From Alphaproteobacteria bacterium (lineage in GTDB: Bacteria; Pseudomonadota; Alphaproteobacteria; CACIAM-22H2), in the NCBI GenBank assembly GCA_016124335.1, contig WGNX01000015.1, forward strand, positions 1 to 40,366: 40,366 nucleotides of DNA, in the 5' to 3' direction. Of the stretch, positions 1-7,268 are shown in pieces. Each line of letters opens with the position of its first letter. Position 1 is the stretch's first letter. Below the pieces are notes generated by a model. It did not search any database and had not been told where the DNA came from. It saw only the letters and a program-made list of their open reading frames with translations. The position numbers were made by a program, and so were the translations under genes.

Positions 1-165
1 CGGCCCGCCGCGCGCGGCGAGATCAAGATCGCTGCTGTTGGCGAGGATCCCCTCCAGCCGGATCGCATCGGCCCGCGCCGAGGGCTGCCGCATCCCCACC
101 GGCCCCGACAGGTCGAACCAGTCATTCCCGGCAAGAGCGGGATCGAGGAGCGAGAGCGATCGCAT
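1..165 (-). CDS. N-terminus of probable peptidoglycan-binding-domain protein (cut by window edge)
   Basis: An open frame reads leftward from ATG at 163-165 and leaves the window after 55 codons. A GGAG Shine-Dalgarno lies 7 bases upstream. The peptide starts MRSLSLLDPALAGNDWFDL and contains a segment with Arg-Ala-Asp-Ala-Ile-Arg-Leu-Glu-Gly followed by Leu-Ala-Asn. From memory, this resembles the start of alphaproteobacterial proteins whose next part is a peptidoglycan-binding domain. That domain is outside the window, so the identification rests on a short stretch. No relation to the flagellar genes is evident. Its promoter should lie at 166-256, because the next gene on the same strand ends at 257. 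Confidence 0.45.
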   Translation of the reverse strand, partial: MRSLSLLDPALAGNDWFDLSGPVGMRQPSARADAIRLEGILANSSDLDLAARGGP

Positions 166-193
166 GGCACATCTCCGGGTTGAACACGCACCG

Positions 194-222
194 GATGTAC
201 CATCTTCGTTCTAAAAGGACAA
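194..222 (-). promoter_or_regulatory. Possible sigma-70-type promoter for the left-edge gene
   Basis: On the minus strand TTGTCC (217-222) and TACATC (194-199) are 17 bases apart and about 30 bases before the start codon. The -10 match is weak. An imperfect palindrome, AGGACA-A-TGTTCT (216-228), overlaps the -35 element and could be an operator. The region is clearly more AT-rich than its surroundings. Confidence 0.25.
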
Positions 223-256
223 TGTTCTTATTATTGTGTAGACCAGAGCCCGGCGC

Positions 257-976
257 CTATCCGTCCGATCGCGGTGGCGCCAGCCCCATCTCGCGCACCA
301 GATCGGCGTCGGTCCACGGGCTTTCGACGACGAATTTGTAGCCGTGGAGAGTCACGTTGAAGTCCTTGAAGGGCCCCTCGCCGAATGCGCGGTAGCGACG
401 GCGGAAATCCGCAGCCGAAATGTCGGGCGTGACCGAGCACATCTTCTCGAATTCCGCGCGGTAGCGCGTGGGCCCGGTCCATCGTTCGCCGCTCGGCGCA
501 AGACGCGTGTCATCGCAGGCAAGTCTCGGGGCGAGCGCCTGGAAAATCCGCACCAGCGCCTGGAAGGCGAGCGTGGCGACATGCATGCGGCCCCATTCGG
601 GGCTGATGTCGAACCATTCGGTCGCGACGATCGGGCCGGAATCGACCTTCTTGGCCATCTCGTGCGCCGTCGCGCCGAAACGCGCGGCCTTCTCCCACAC
701 CGCGAAACTTTCGGGATAGACGCCGGGATAGCTCGGCGGGCCGGGATGAAAATTGTAGGCGCCGAATTCGCAGGCCGCGATGTACCGCCCCGGAACGATG
801 ATGTTCGTCGTGAATGAAATGAGCCGCCGTCCCGCGCCCGGCACTACGAATGCCGCATCGAGCGCTTCGCGCGTGGAGACGTGACGGACGTTCAATTCGG
901 GGGAATGCAGGCGAAGATGCTCGGCCAGATGCGGCCCTTCGCGTTCGCCCGTCAGCAGAATGATCTCGCCCGGCAT
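257..976 (-). CDS. Formyltransferase-family protein (sugar N-formyltransferase-like)
   Basis: A 239-residue protein with the formyl-transferase N-terminal fold. The active-site signature is readable: N75 and H77 in NFHPGPPSYPG (residues 75-85) and D112 in VDSGPI, matching the Asn-His-Asp triad of methionyl-tRNA formyltransferase and sugar N-formyltransferases. It is about 80 residues shorter than methionyl-tRNA formyltransferase, and no C-terminal tRNA-binding domain is obvious, so a small-molecule substrate is more likely. The inferred role is N-formylation of an amino sugar, using N10-formyltetrahydrofolate, for the glycan made by the adjacent divergent operon. ATG at 974-976 is preceded by GGGAG. 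It shares a 95-base divergent intergenic region with the TylF-like gene. The substrate cannot be read from sequence. Confidence 0.7.
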   Translation of the reverse strand: MPGEIILLTGEREGPHLAEHLRLHSPELNVRHVSTREALDAAFVVPGAGRRLISFTTNIIVPGRYIAACEFGAYNFHPGPPSYPGVYPESFAVWEKAARFGATAHEMAKKVDSGPIVATEWFDISPEWGRMHVATLAFQALVRIFQALAPRLACDDTRLAPSGERWTGPTRYRAEFEKMCSVTPDISAADFRRRYRAFGEGPFKDFNVTLHGYKFVVESPWTDADLVREMGLAPPRSDG

Positions 977-1071
977 ACTCCCACGTCCCCGAACACCGCG
1001 AAGGCTTGCTTTGACGAAGCGCCCGGCGCACCCTCCCCGACTTAAGGATTCTACGCCGGAGTGCGTCGCAC

Positions 1072-1785
1072 GTGCACGATTCGATCCAGCTCCAATATAG
1101 CGCCGACGGGCTCGCCACGGCGCACAATAGCGAGTTCCTCGCCGACCGGCGGTTTCAGGATGCCTACCGCTTCGGCATGCAGGTCGGCGCGCTGCGGCGC
1201 ATTGAGTTGCACATCGAATGGCGCGCCTGGATCGCGATCTGGGCCGCCGAACAGGCGTTGCTGGTACCGGGCGATTTCGTCGAATGCGGAGTCCATACCG
1301 GGATACTTTCCGGCACGGTCATGCACTGGACGAACTTCCGCGCGATTGCCGGGCGCACGTTCTGGCTGCTCGATACATTCAATGGCCTGCCCGAAGATCA
1401 GCTTTCGGAAAGCGAACGAAAGATCGGGTTGCAGGGCTACAACACGGGCTATCGCGCGGGCGATGCGCTCGCGGACATCAACGCCAAATTCCGGGGATTC
1501 CCCAATGTACGCATCGTGCCGGGCGCGGTACCGGAGACGCTCGCCAAAGTCGAGGCCGAGCGCGTCGCCTATCTCTCGATCGACATGAACATGGCGCTGC
1601 CTGAAATCGCCGCCGCCGAACATTTCTGGCCGAAGCTTTCGCCGGGCGGGATAATCCTGCTCGACGACTATAACTGGGTGCCGCATATCAACCAGAAGCG
1701 CGCCTTCGATGCCTTCGCGGCCGCGCGCGGACTGCGCGTGCTGGGCCTTCCGACAGGACAGGGAATCATCGTCAAGCCGCCATGA
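1072..1785 (+). CDS. TylF/MycF-family SAM-dependent O-methyltransferase
   Basis: A 237-residue class I methyltransferase of the macrocin O-methyltransferase (TylF) family. The SAM loop is VECGVHTG (70-77), followed by the family-typical LDTFNGLPE (100-108). Metal and catalytic acidic residues appear as D171 and the DDY at 198-200 after PGGIILL. Family members methylate sugar hydroxyls in a metal-dependent way. It is first in an operon whose genes overlap by a few bases, so it probably O-methylates the sugar made or modified there. The start is GTG (1072-1074); no ATG fits the frame, and a weak GGAG-like site lies about 11 bases upstream. The 3' end overlaps the next start by four bases (ATGA). 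Confidence 0.8.
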   Translation: MHDSIQLQYSADGLATAHNSEFLADRRFQDAYRFGMQVGALRRIELHIEWRAWIAIWAAEQALLVPGDFVECGVHTGILSGTVMHWTNFRAIAGRTFWLLDTFNGLPEDQLSESERKIGLQGYNTGYRAGDALADINAKFRGFPNVRIVPGAVPETLAKVEAERVAYLSIDMNMALPEIAAAEHFWPKLSPGGIILLDDYNWVPHINQKRAFDAFAAARGLRVLGLPTGQGIIVKPP

Positions 1786-2345
1786 TCGTCCGCCCGCTGA
1801 AACTCGAAGGCACGTACGAGATCGAGCTGTCGGCCAAGCGCGACGCACGCGGCCATTTCGGCCGCACGTTCGATGCCGAAATCTGGGCGGCACATGGCCT
1901 GCCCACGGAATTCGCGCAGGAAAACGAGGCTTTCACGAAGGCCAGGCACACGCTGCGCGGGCTCCATTTCCAGAACCCGCCGCATGCGGAAACCAAGATC
2001 GTGCGTTGCGTGGCGGGCGCGGTCTACGACGTGTTGGTCGATCTGCGCGCCGGATCGCCGACTTACGGGCAGTGGGATGGCCATCTGCTCAACGGCGATG
2101 CGCCGCGCTGGCTGGTCATTCCGAAGGGTTTCGCGCACGGCTACTGTACGCTCACCGACGATTCGCTGTTCGCATACAAGGTCGACGCACACTTTGCGCC
2201 CGATTCAGAGGCCGGACTTGCGTGGAACGATCCGACGCTCGCCATCGCATGGCCGGTGCGTGATCCCATCCTTTCCGAGCGCGATCGTGCGCACCCGCTT
2301 TTCGCGGATTTCGTCTCGCCTTTCGTAGCGGAGACCGATTGGTGA
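1782..2345 (+). CDS. RmlC-type dTDP-4-dehydro-6-deoxysugar 3,5-epimerase
   Basis: A 187-residue cupin of the RmlC (RfbC) family, close to the usual length. The family landmarks are present: DARGHFGR near residues 21-28, TLRGLHFQ with the catalytic His (H62), VYDVLVDLR (81-89), IPKGFAHGY (113-121), and a Tyr (Y132) in the position of the catalytic acid. RmlC enzymes epimerise C3 and/or C5 of nucleotide-activated 4-keto-6-deoxyhexoses. No RmlA or RmlB is in the window, so the keto-sugar must come from genes elsewhere. It overlaps the previous gene by four bases and the next by four, suggesting translational coupling. The exact sugar is unknown, so no symbol is assigned. Confidence 0.85.
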   Translation: MIVRPLKLEGTYEIELSAKRDARGHFGRTFDAEIWAAHGLPTEFAQENEAFTKARHTLRGLHFQNPPHAETKIVRCVAGAVYDVLVDLRAGSPTYGQWDGHLLNGDAPRWLVIPKGFAHGYCTLTDDSLFAYKVDAHFAPDSEAGLAWNDPTLAIAWPVRDPILSERDRAHPLFADFVSPFVAETDW

Positions 2346-3238
2346 GCAAGCGCCTGCTGGTGGCCTTGACCGGCGCGACGGGAGTGGTCGGGCGCGGCAT
2401 TCTCGATATGCTGGTTGCAGCTGGCCATGGCGTCAGGCCGCTGGCGCGCGGCGACTATGACCTTTCCCGCCCGAAGATGGCCGAGTGGCTCGACCTTGAA
2501 GGGGTCGACGTGCTCGTCCACGCGGCCGGCGTGACCGAGGAAAATGCGCGCACCGACAAGGGCCCGGTCATCGCGGGCGAAGGCTTTCGTGCACTTGCCG
2601 CCAAGGCCCGGGAACAGGGCGTCGGCCGGCTCGTCTACATTTCGACAGCGCATGTCTATGGTCCGCTTGAAGGGCGGATCGGCGAGACGCGCGTGCCCGA
2701 CCCCCGCAGCGACTACGCGCGCCTGCATCTGGAAAGCGAAGCCGTCGCGGCGGCGGCGGGCATGGCGTGCGACATCCTGCGCCCGTGCAACGTCTATGGC
2801 ATGCCGGCCGACCTTGGGCATTTCGCGCGCTGGGCCTTGATCCCGTTCGGCTTCCCGCATGCCGCCGTATTCGACGGGCGGATCGTGCTGAAAACACCCG
2901 GCCTTCAGGCCCGGAATTTCGTGGCGGCAGCCGGCGTGGGCAACTCGGTCGTCGCGCGGCTGGCCGAGCCGCCGCAAGCATGCCGTGTGCGAAACGTCGC
3001 CGGGCGGGATACCCTTTCGGTGCGCGATTTCGCAATGCGAGTCGCCTCGATCGCCGGAACCGTCCTCGGGTCCGTCCCGGCGATCGAAATGCCGCCCGCC
3101 GATGCGCCGGCACCGCCGGCACTCGTCTACGAAAGCACGGACGGGCCGCAGGAAGGCGATCTCGACGGGTTCCTTGCCGACATGCTGCGCGCCTGCACGC
3201 GACTGAAGACCGAAAGCCGGAACGGAAGAAGCGCATGA
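2342..3238 (+). CDS. NAD-dependent sugar epimerase/reductase (extended SDR)
   Basis: A 298-residue extended short-chain dehydrogenase. The nucleotide-binding glycines are G11, G14 and G17 in GATGVVG, followed by HAAGVTEE and the STAHVYGP strand (101-108). The usual catalytic YxxxK is altered: residues 125-129 read YARLH, so His replaces the lysine. GTG at 2342 is chosen because it overlaps the preceding TGA (GTGA) like the other junctions in this operon; TTG at 2339 is one codon upstream. The likely role is the reduction or epimerisation step after the RmlC-like enzyme. If the lysine is truly absent, activity may be weakened or the chemistry may differ. Confidence 0.75.
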   Translation: MSKRLLVALTGATGVVGRGILDMLVAAGHGVRPLARGDYDLSRPKMAEWLDLEGVDVLVHAAGVTEENARTDKGPVIAGEGFRALAAKAREQGVGRLVYISTAHVYGPLEGRIGETRVPDPRSDYARLHLESEAVAAAAGMACDILRPCNVYGMPADLGHFARWALIPFGFPHAAVFDGRIVLKTPGLQARNFVAAAGVGNSVVARLAEPPQACRVRNVAGRDTLSVRDFAMRVASIAGTVLGSVPAIEMPPADAPAPPALVYESTDGPQEGDLDGFLADMLRACTRLKTESRNGRSA

Positions 3239-4104
3239 AATTCGACGAAGGGACTGCAACCGATCACGCGATCGCGAAGGCCTATGTCGCCTTCCTGGTC
3301 AAACGCAGGTGCGACGACAGCCATGCCGCGCGCGCCGAGTTCTGCGTGGCCGAAGACGTGGCGCCAAAGCTGCTCTATTCCAACCCGCATATCGCGGGCA
3401 TCGCCTCGCTCTTCGCCGCGCAGACCAACGTCGAGCGCGTGGCCGAGATGACCGTGCGCGAGTATCTCCGCTATCACTATTATTACATCCATCAGGCCTA
3501 CAAGTACGGCATCCCCGAGATGCAGCAGACCTGGCGCGGCCACCACATCATCAAGTCCCCGGCGGATTGCTGGGCCTATCAGGAACTGATCTTCGCCACG
3601 AAGCCGGACATCGTGCTCGAACTCGGCGTGATGTTCGGCGGCGCGTCGGTCTTCTTCGCCGACATCCTCGAACTGGTCGGCCACGGCGAGGTGCTGGGCA
3701 TCGACATCTCGCTTGCCAATCTCAGGCACAAGCCGAAGAAGGGCGGCCGCATCACCTATCTTGAAGGCGACAGCGGCAGCCAGAAGATCCTCGACGAGGT
3801 CGACCGCCGCTGCCGCGGGAAAAACGTTCTCGTGATCGCCGACAGCGACCACGAGAAGGAGCATGTGCTGAAGGAGATCCGTCTCTATTCGCGCTTCGTG
3901 AAGCCGGGCGGCTATTACGTGGTCGAGGACACGCTCAACGACCTGATGGGTTTCCATCCCGTGCCCAACGAAGGCCCGCTTGCCGCCGCGCGCGCGTTCC
4001 TTGCGGAGAATGACGGGTTCGAGATCGACCGCCGGCTGCCGGAGAAGTACCTGATGTCGCTTTCGCCCGAAGGGTTCCTGCGCCGCAAGGGGGGCAAGGC
4101 ATGA
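3235..4104 (+). CDS. CmcI/cephalosporin-hydroxylase-family methyltransferase
   Basis: A 289-residue protein of the CmcI family, which despite its name is mostly sugar O-methyltransferases, including rhamnosyl O-methyltransferases. The SAM-binding segment is ELGVMFGG (129-136), followed by GHGEVLGIDIS, and a PGGYYVVEDTL strand lies in the C-terminal half. The open frame extends far upstream, but ATG at 3235 overlaps the preceding TGA (ATGA) and is the natural start. It is the second methyltransferase in this operon, so the final sugar may carry two O-methyl groups or the two enzymes may act on different residues. The acceptor cannot be deduced. Confidence 0.75.
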   Translation: MKFDEGTATDHAIAKAYVAFLVKRRCDDSHAARAEFCVAEDVAPKLLYSNPHIAGIASLFAAQTNVERVAEMTVREYLRYHYYYIHQAYKYGIPEMQQTWRGHHIIKSPADCWAYQELIFATKPDIVLELGVMFGGASVFFADILELVGHGEVLGIDISLANLRHKPKKGGRITYLEGDSGSQKILDEVDRRCRGKNVLVIADSDHEKEHVLKEIRLYSRFVKPGGYYVVEDTLNDLMGFHPVPNEGPLAAARAFLAENDGFEIDRRLPEKYLMSLSPEGFLRRKGGKA

Positions 4105-4586
4105 TCGTCGCCGTCTCCGCCTCCCCGCTCGTCGACCGCACGGCGCACGCCCGCAAGCTCGCCGGTCCAAGGGGCGCAATTCTTTCCGATCCTTCCAGGG
4201 CGCTCGTTCGCGCGGCCGGCTTCCAGACGCTCTACGAAGTGCCGAAGGACCTGCAGACCGAATTGCGCCTGAAACTTTTTTCCGACCATGCGAAGGCGCT
4301 GTCCAGGGCCAAGGGCGATCTCGTCGCCGATCATTGCGCGGTCGAATGGATGGCCGACTGGATGCGCTGGCATTGGGCGGCCGTGTCGACGCGCGCGTGG
4401 GATGCCGCGATGGACAAGGCGGCAAAGATCGTGAAGCGCTACTCGCGCATCGAGCATCTGGCGAGCGGCCCGCCGCGCGGCTATGACGGCTATGCCTGGC
4501 TCGACCGGCCGAACGCGCGCCAGGTGGAAGAACTCATGTTCTTCCTCTACGGCAAGTTCGGCGCGAAAGTCGTGAAGGTCGGTTGA
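4101..4586 (+). CDS. Conserved-context protein of unknown function
   Basis: A 161-residue protein with no family I recognise. It has no signal peptide or membrane segment. It is rich in Trp and His in the middle (VEWMADWMRWHWAAV) and basic overall. It starts at ATG 4101, overlapping the CmcI-like gene by four bases (ATGA), and its TGA overlaps the next start (TGATG). Its position between a sugar methyltransferase and a sugar acyltransferase suggests a role in glycan assembly. The composition, ending in a FFLYGKFGAKVVKV segment, is that of a folded globular protein, not a shadow frame. No Walker A or glycosyltransferase signature is visible. Confidence 0.6.
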   Translation: MIVAVSASPLVDRTAHARKLAGPRGAILSDPSRALVRAAGFQTLYEVPKDLQTELRLKLFSDHAKALSRAKGDLVADHCAVEWMADWMRWHWAAVSTRAWDAAMDKAAKIVKRYSRIEHLASGPPRGYDGYAWLDRPNARQVEELMFFLYGKFGAKVVKVG

Positions 4587-5086
4587 TGGAAGAAGCCGCC
4601 CTCTTCATCCACCCCACGGCGAAGGTGTCGCCCGACGCGCGCATCCACCCTTCCACGCGCGGCACGAAGATCCGCATCGGCGCGCACAGCGAGATCTACG
4701 ATTTCGTGGTGATCCGCGCCGTCGGCGGCACCGGCGACATCGAGATTGGCGAGCACTGCTACATCAACCCGCATTCGACGCTCTATTCCGGCAGCGGGAT
4801 CCGGATGGGCAACTACGTGCTCGTCGGCCCGCATGTCGCCATCGTGCCCGCCAACCACGCCTTCGACCGTCGCGACACGCCGATCCGCCACCAGGGATTT
4901 TCCCCCTCGAAGGGCGGCGTCGTCATCGGCGACGACGTGTGGATCGGTGCCAATGCCACGCTTCTGGATGGTGCGCGCATCGGCAAGGGGGCCGTCATCG
5001 CCGCCGGTGCGGTCGTCGACGGCGAGGTGCCGCCCTATCAGGTGTGGGGCGGCGTGCCTGCCCGTTTCCTCAAGCAGCGCCCTTGA
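4586..5086 (+). CDS. Hexapeptide-repeat (left-handed beta-helix) acyltransferase
   Basis: A 166-residue acyltransferase of the WbbJ/maltose O-acetyltransferase type. Hexapeptide repeats run through most of the protein, for example IEIGEHCYINPHSTLYSG, MGNYVLVGPHVAIVPANH and VVIGDDVWIGANATLLDG. The His in VPANHAFDRRDTP is in the usual catalytic position. It ends PPYQVWGGVPARFLK, typical of sugar O-acetyltransferases. The likely reaction is acetyl-CoA-dependent O-acylation of a sugar. ATG at 4586 overlaps the preceding TGA; a TTG one codon upstream is less likely. It is last in the operon, and its 3' end overlaps the convergent GT41 gene by 17 bases. Confidence 0.8.
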   Translation: MEEAALFIHPTAKVSPDARIHPSTRGTKIRIGAHSEIYDFVVIRAVGGTGDIEIGEHCYINPHSTLYSGSGIRMGNYVLVGPHVAIVPANHAFDRRDTPIRHQGFSPSKGGVVIGDDVWIGANATLLDGARIGKGAVIAAGAVVDGEVPPYQVWGGVPARFLKQRP

Positions 5087-7268
5087 ACAGATCCTGCCAG
5101 ATGCCGGTCAGCGCGCGGGCAAGCCGCTTGCCGTCCATCAGCGGTGAGGCCGCCAGCTGCGCGCGCAAGCCGGCACGATCGGATCGCACGCGCAACGCTT
5201 CCAGCGCCCGTTCGACGTAATCATCCTCGCTTGCCGCGATCAGCGACGGGCGGCCCAGATGCGTGAGGATCGAAGCCCCCACGCGCGCACCGTGCCGGTC
5301 GCCGGCCAGCGACACGACCGGCACGCCCATCCATAGCGCTTCCAGCGTCGTCAGCGTGCCGTTGTAGACCAGCGGGTCGAGCGCCACGTCGATGCGCGAA
5401 TAGAGGTCGAGATGCCCGCCCGACCCGCCGATCCAGCCGACGAGATCGAGCCGGTCAGGCGATATCCCGTGCGCGGCGAAAAGCTCTCGATAGCGCGCGG
5501 CGATGCCGGCATCCTCGAAGCTCAGGCCTTTCAGCAGCAGCCGTGCCTCGGGCGCCGCCTTCAGCACGCGCGCCCAGCACGCGACGGTGCGCGGGCCCAG
5601 CTTCGCGACATTGTTGAACGAGCCGAACGTCGGCGGCCCCGGTGCGCGCGCGGGCGCAGGCGAGGGCGGCGGCTCGAAGGCAAGAAAGCCGCCATCCACC
5701 CGCGCCACCCGCTCGATGCATTGCGTATCGTCGGGATCGCTGACGGCGTCGACCACGCGCAGGTCGATCTCGGGCAGGCCCGTCGTCGCCGGATAGCCCA
5801 GCCACGTCGCCTGCACGCGCGCGGGCCTGCGCGCGAAGACCCCCAGCCGGTTGGCATTCGTGTGGCCCGCAAGGTCGACCAGCACGTCGATGCCGTCGGC
5901 CTGGATCTTTGCCGCAACGTCGGCGTCCGCGCGCCCGACGACGGGATGCCAGTGGTCGAAATGCGGGCGCAGGCGCGCCGTCACCGCGTCTTCGCGCATC
6001 GTGTTCGAGTAGGCGTGCAGTTCGATCCCGCCGCGCTCGAAATGCGGCAGGACCGAAGCGAGGACGAACGCACAGGAGTGATGGCAGAAATCGCCCGAGA
6101 CGAGGCCCACGCGCAGGCGCCCGCCACCTGCCCGCCGGGCCGGGCGGGGCGCGCGCGGCAGGCTTTCGCCCCACGCGCGATGCGCCGCGACAAGTTCGGC
6201 CGCCGGGAGCGCTTCATCGTAGTTGAGCGCGTAGAGCGCGCTCGAGGCGGCCGCCGGATCGGCCGGATCGGCGCCGCGCGCGGCCGCAAAGTGCGGGCGC
6301 GCGGCGGCCGCATCGCCGCAATAGAGTTCCGCATTCGCAAGATTGGCGAGCGCCTTTGCCGAGCCGGGCCTGAGACGCAGCGCCGCCGAGAAAGCCTCGC
6401 GCGCGCTCGCATACCGGCCCTGTCCCGCCAATGCCGTGCCAAGATTGAGCCAGGCGCCGAAATTTTCCGGCCCAACGCGTGTCGCATCGGCAAGCAGCCG
6501 TGCCGCGTCAGCGTATCGATGGACCGACGCAAGTGCGGCTCCGGCAGCAACGCGCGTCTCGATGCCTTCACCCGCATTCGCGTAGGCCGCAAGCGCCTCG
6601 TCGACACGCCCTGTTGCCGCAAGCGCGATCCCGAGATTGCGCCACGCCGCCTCGTTCGCGGGTTCGAGCGCTAGTGCCGCGCGCGCCTGCGCCTGGGCGC
6701 TTTCCGGTTTCCCGGTCTCGACAAGTGCTGCGGCAGCCCCCACGCGCGCTGCCGCGGTGCCGGGCGCACGCTCGAACGCGGCGAGCGCCGCCGCCCAGTC
6801 GCCGCGCGCCGCAAGAAGATTGCCGAGATTGACCGCCGCCCCCGGATGGTCCGGTTGCAATTCAAGTGCGGCACGCCACGCGCGCTCGGCGGCAACGGCG
6901 TCGCTCTCGGCGAGCGCGTTGGCGTAGTTGAACCGCGCGTCGGCATCGGCGGGCGCAAGCGCGATCTGGCGCGCGAATGCCGCCAGCGCGTCGCCATGCC
7001 TTCCCGCTCCTTTCAGCGCCAGCGCGTAGGCGCCGTGATACGCGGCCACGTCCGGTGAAAGTGCAAGGGCGCGCTCGATCGGGCCGATCGCCTCGCCGTC
7101 ACGCCCGAGCTGCGAAAGCACCGCGCCCGTCAGGTAATGCGCGTCGGCCAGTGCCGGGGCATCGCGCGCGACCTTCTCGAAAAGCGCCAGCGCGCCGTGC
7201 GCGTCGCCGGCCGCATGGCGCGCGAGACCGGCTTGCAGCAGCCCGATCGCTTCCTTCACGCCCGGCAT
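5070..7268 (-). CDS. TPR-GT41 protein glycosyltransferase A (SPINDLY/FlmG-like)
   Basis: A 732-residue protein with about ten TPR units over residues 1-340 and a GT41 (O-GlcNAc-transferase-fold) domain from about residue 382. The GT41 landmarks are complete: the His of HHS (H397), DVLVDLAGHTNANRLG, the TWLGYPATTGLPEID segment, the sugar-nucleotide-binding lysine in FGSFNNVAKL (about K556) and the D-P-x-x-Y-N-G-T-x-T-T loop. Caulobacter FlmG, a TPR-GT41 protein, glycosylates flagellin, so a flagellin or other flagellar protein is the inferred substrate. It is last of three overlapping genes. ATG at 7268 is preferred over GTG at 7280, which would lengthen the overlap with the upstream gene from 13 to 25 bases. 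Confidence 0.85.
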   Translation of the reverse strand: MPGVKEAIGLLQAGLARHAAGDAHGALALFEKVARDAPALADAHYLTGAVLSQLGRDGEAIGPIERALALSPDVAAYHGAYALALKGAGRHGDALAAFARQIALAPADADARFNYANALAESDAVAAERAWRAALELQPDHPGAAVNLGNLLAARGDWAAALAAFERAPGTAAARVGAAAALVETGKPESAQAQARAALALEPANEAAWRNLGIALAATGRVDEALAAYANAGEGIETRVAAGAALASVHRYADAARLLADATRVGPENFGAWLNLGTALAGQGRYASAREAFSAALRLRPGSAKALANLANAELYCGDAAAARPHFAAARGADPADPAAASSALYALNYDEALPAAELVAAHRAWGESLPRAPRPARRAGGGRLRVGLVSGDFCHHSCAFVLASVLPHFERGGIELHAYSNTMREDAVTARLRPHFDHWHPVVGRADADVAAKIQADGIDVLVDLAGHTNANRLGVFARRPARVQATWLGYPATTGLPEIDLRVVDAVSDPDDTQCIERVARVDGGFLAFEPPPSPAPARAPGPPTFGSFNNVAKLGPRTVACWARVLKAAPEARLLLKGLSFEDAGIAARYRELFAAHGISPDRLDLVGWIGGSGGHLDLYSRIDVALDPLVYNGTLTTLEALWMGVPVVSLAGDRHGARVGASILTHLGRPSLIAASEDDYVERALEALRVRSDRAGLRAQLAASPLMDGKRLARALTGIWQDLFKGAA

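Noticed and set aside
208..227. Two GTTC half-sites upstream of the left-edge gene, resembling an alphaproteobacterial SOS box.
   Set aside because: The LexA site of this class needs GTTC-N7-GTTC; here the spacer is 12 bases.
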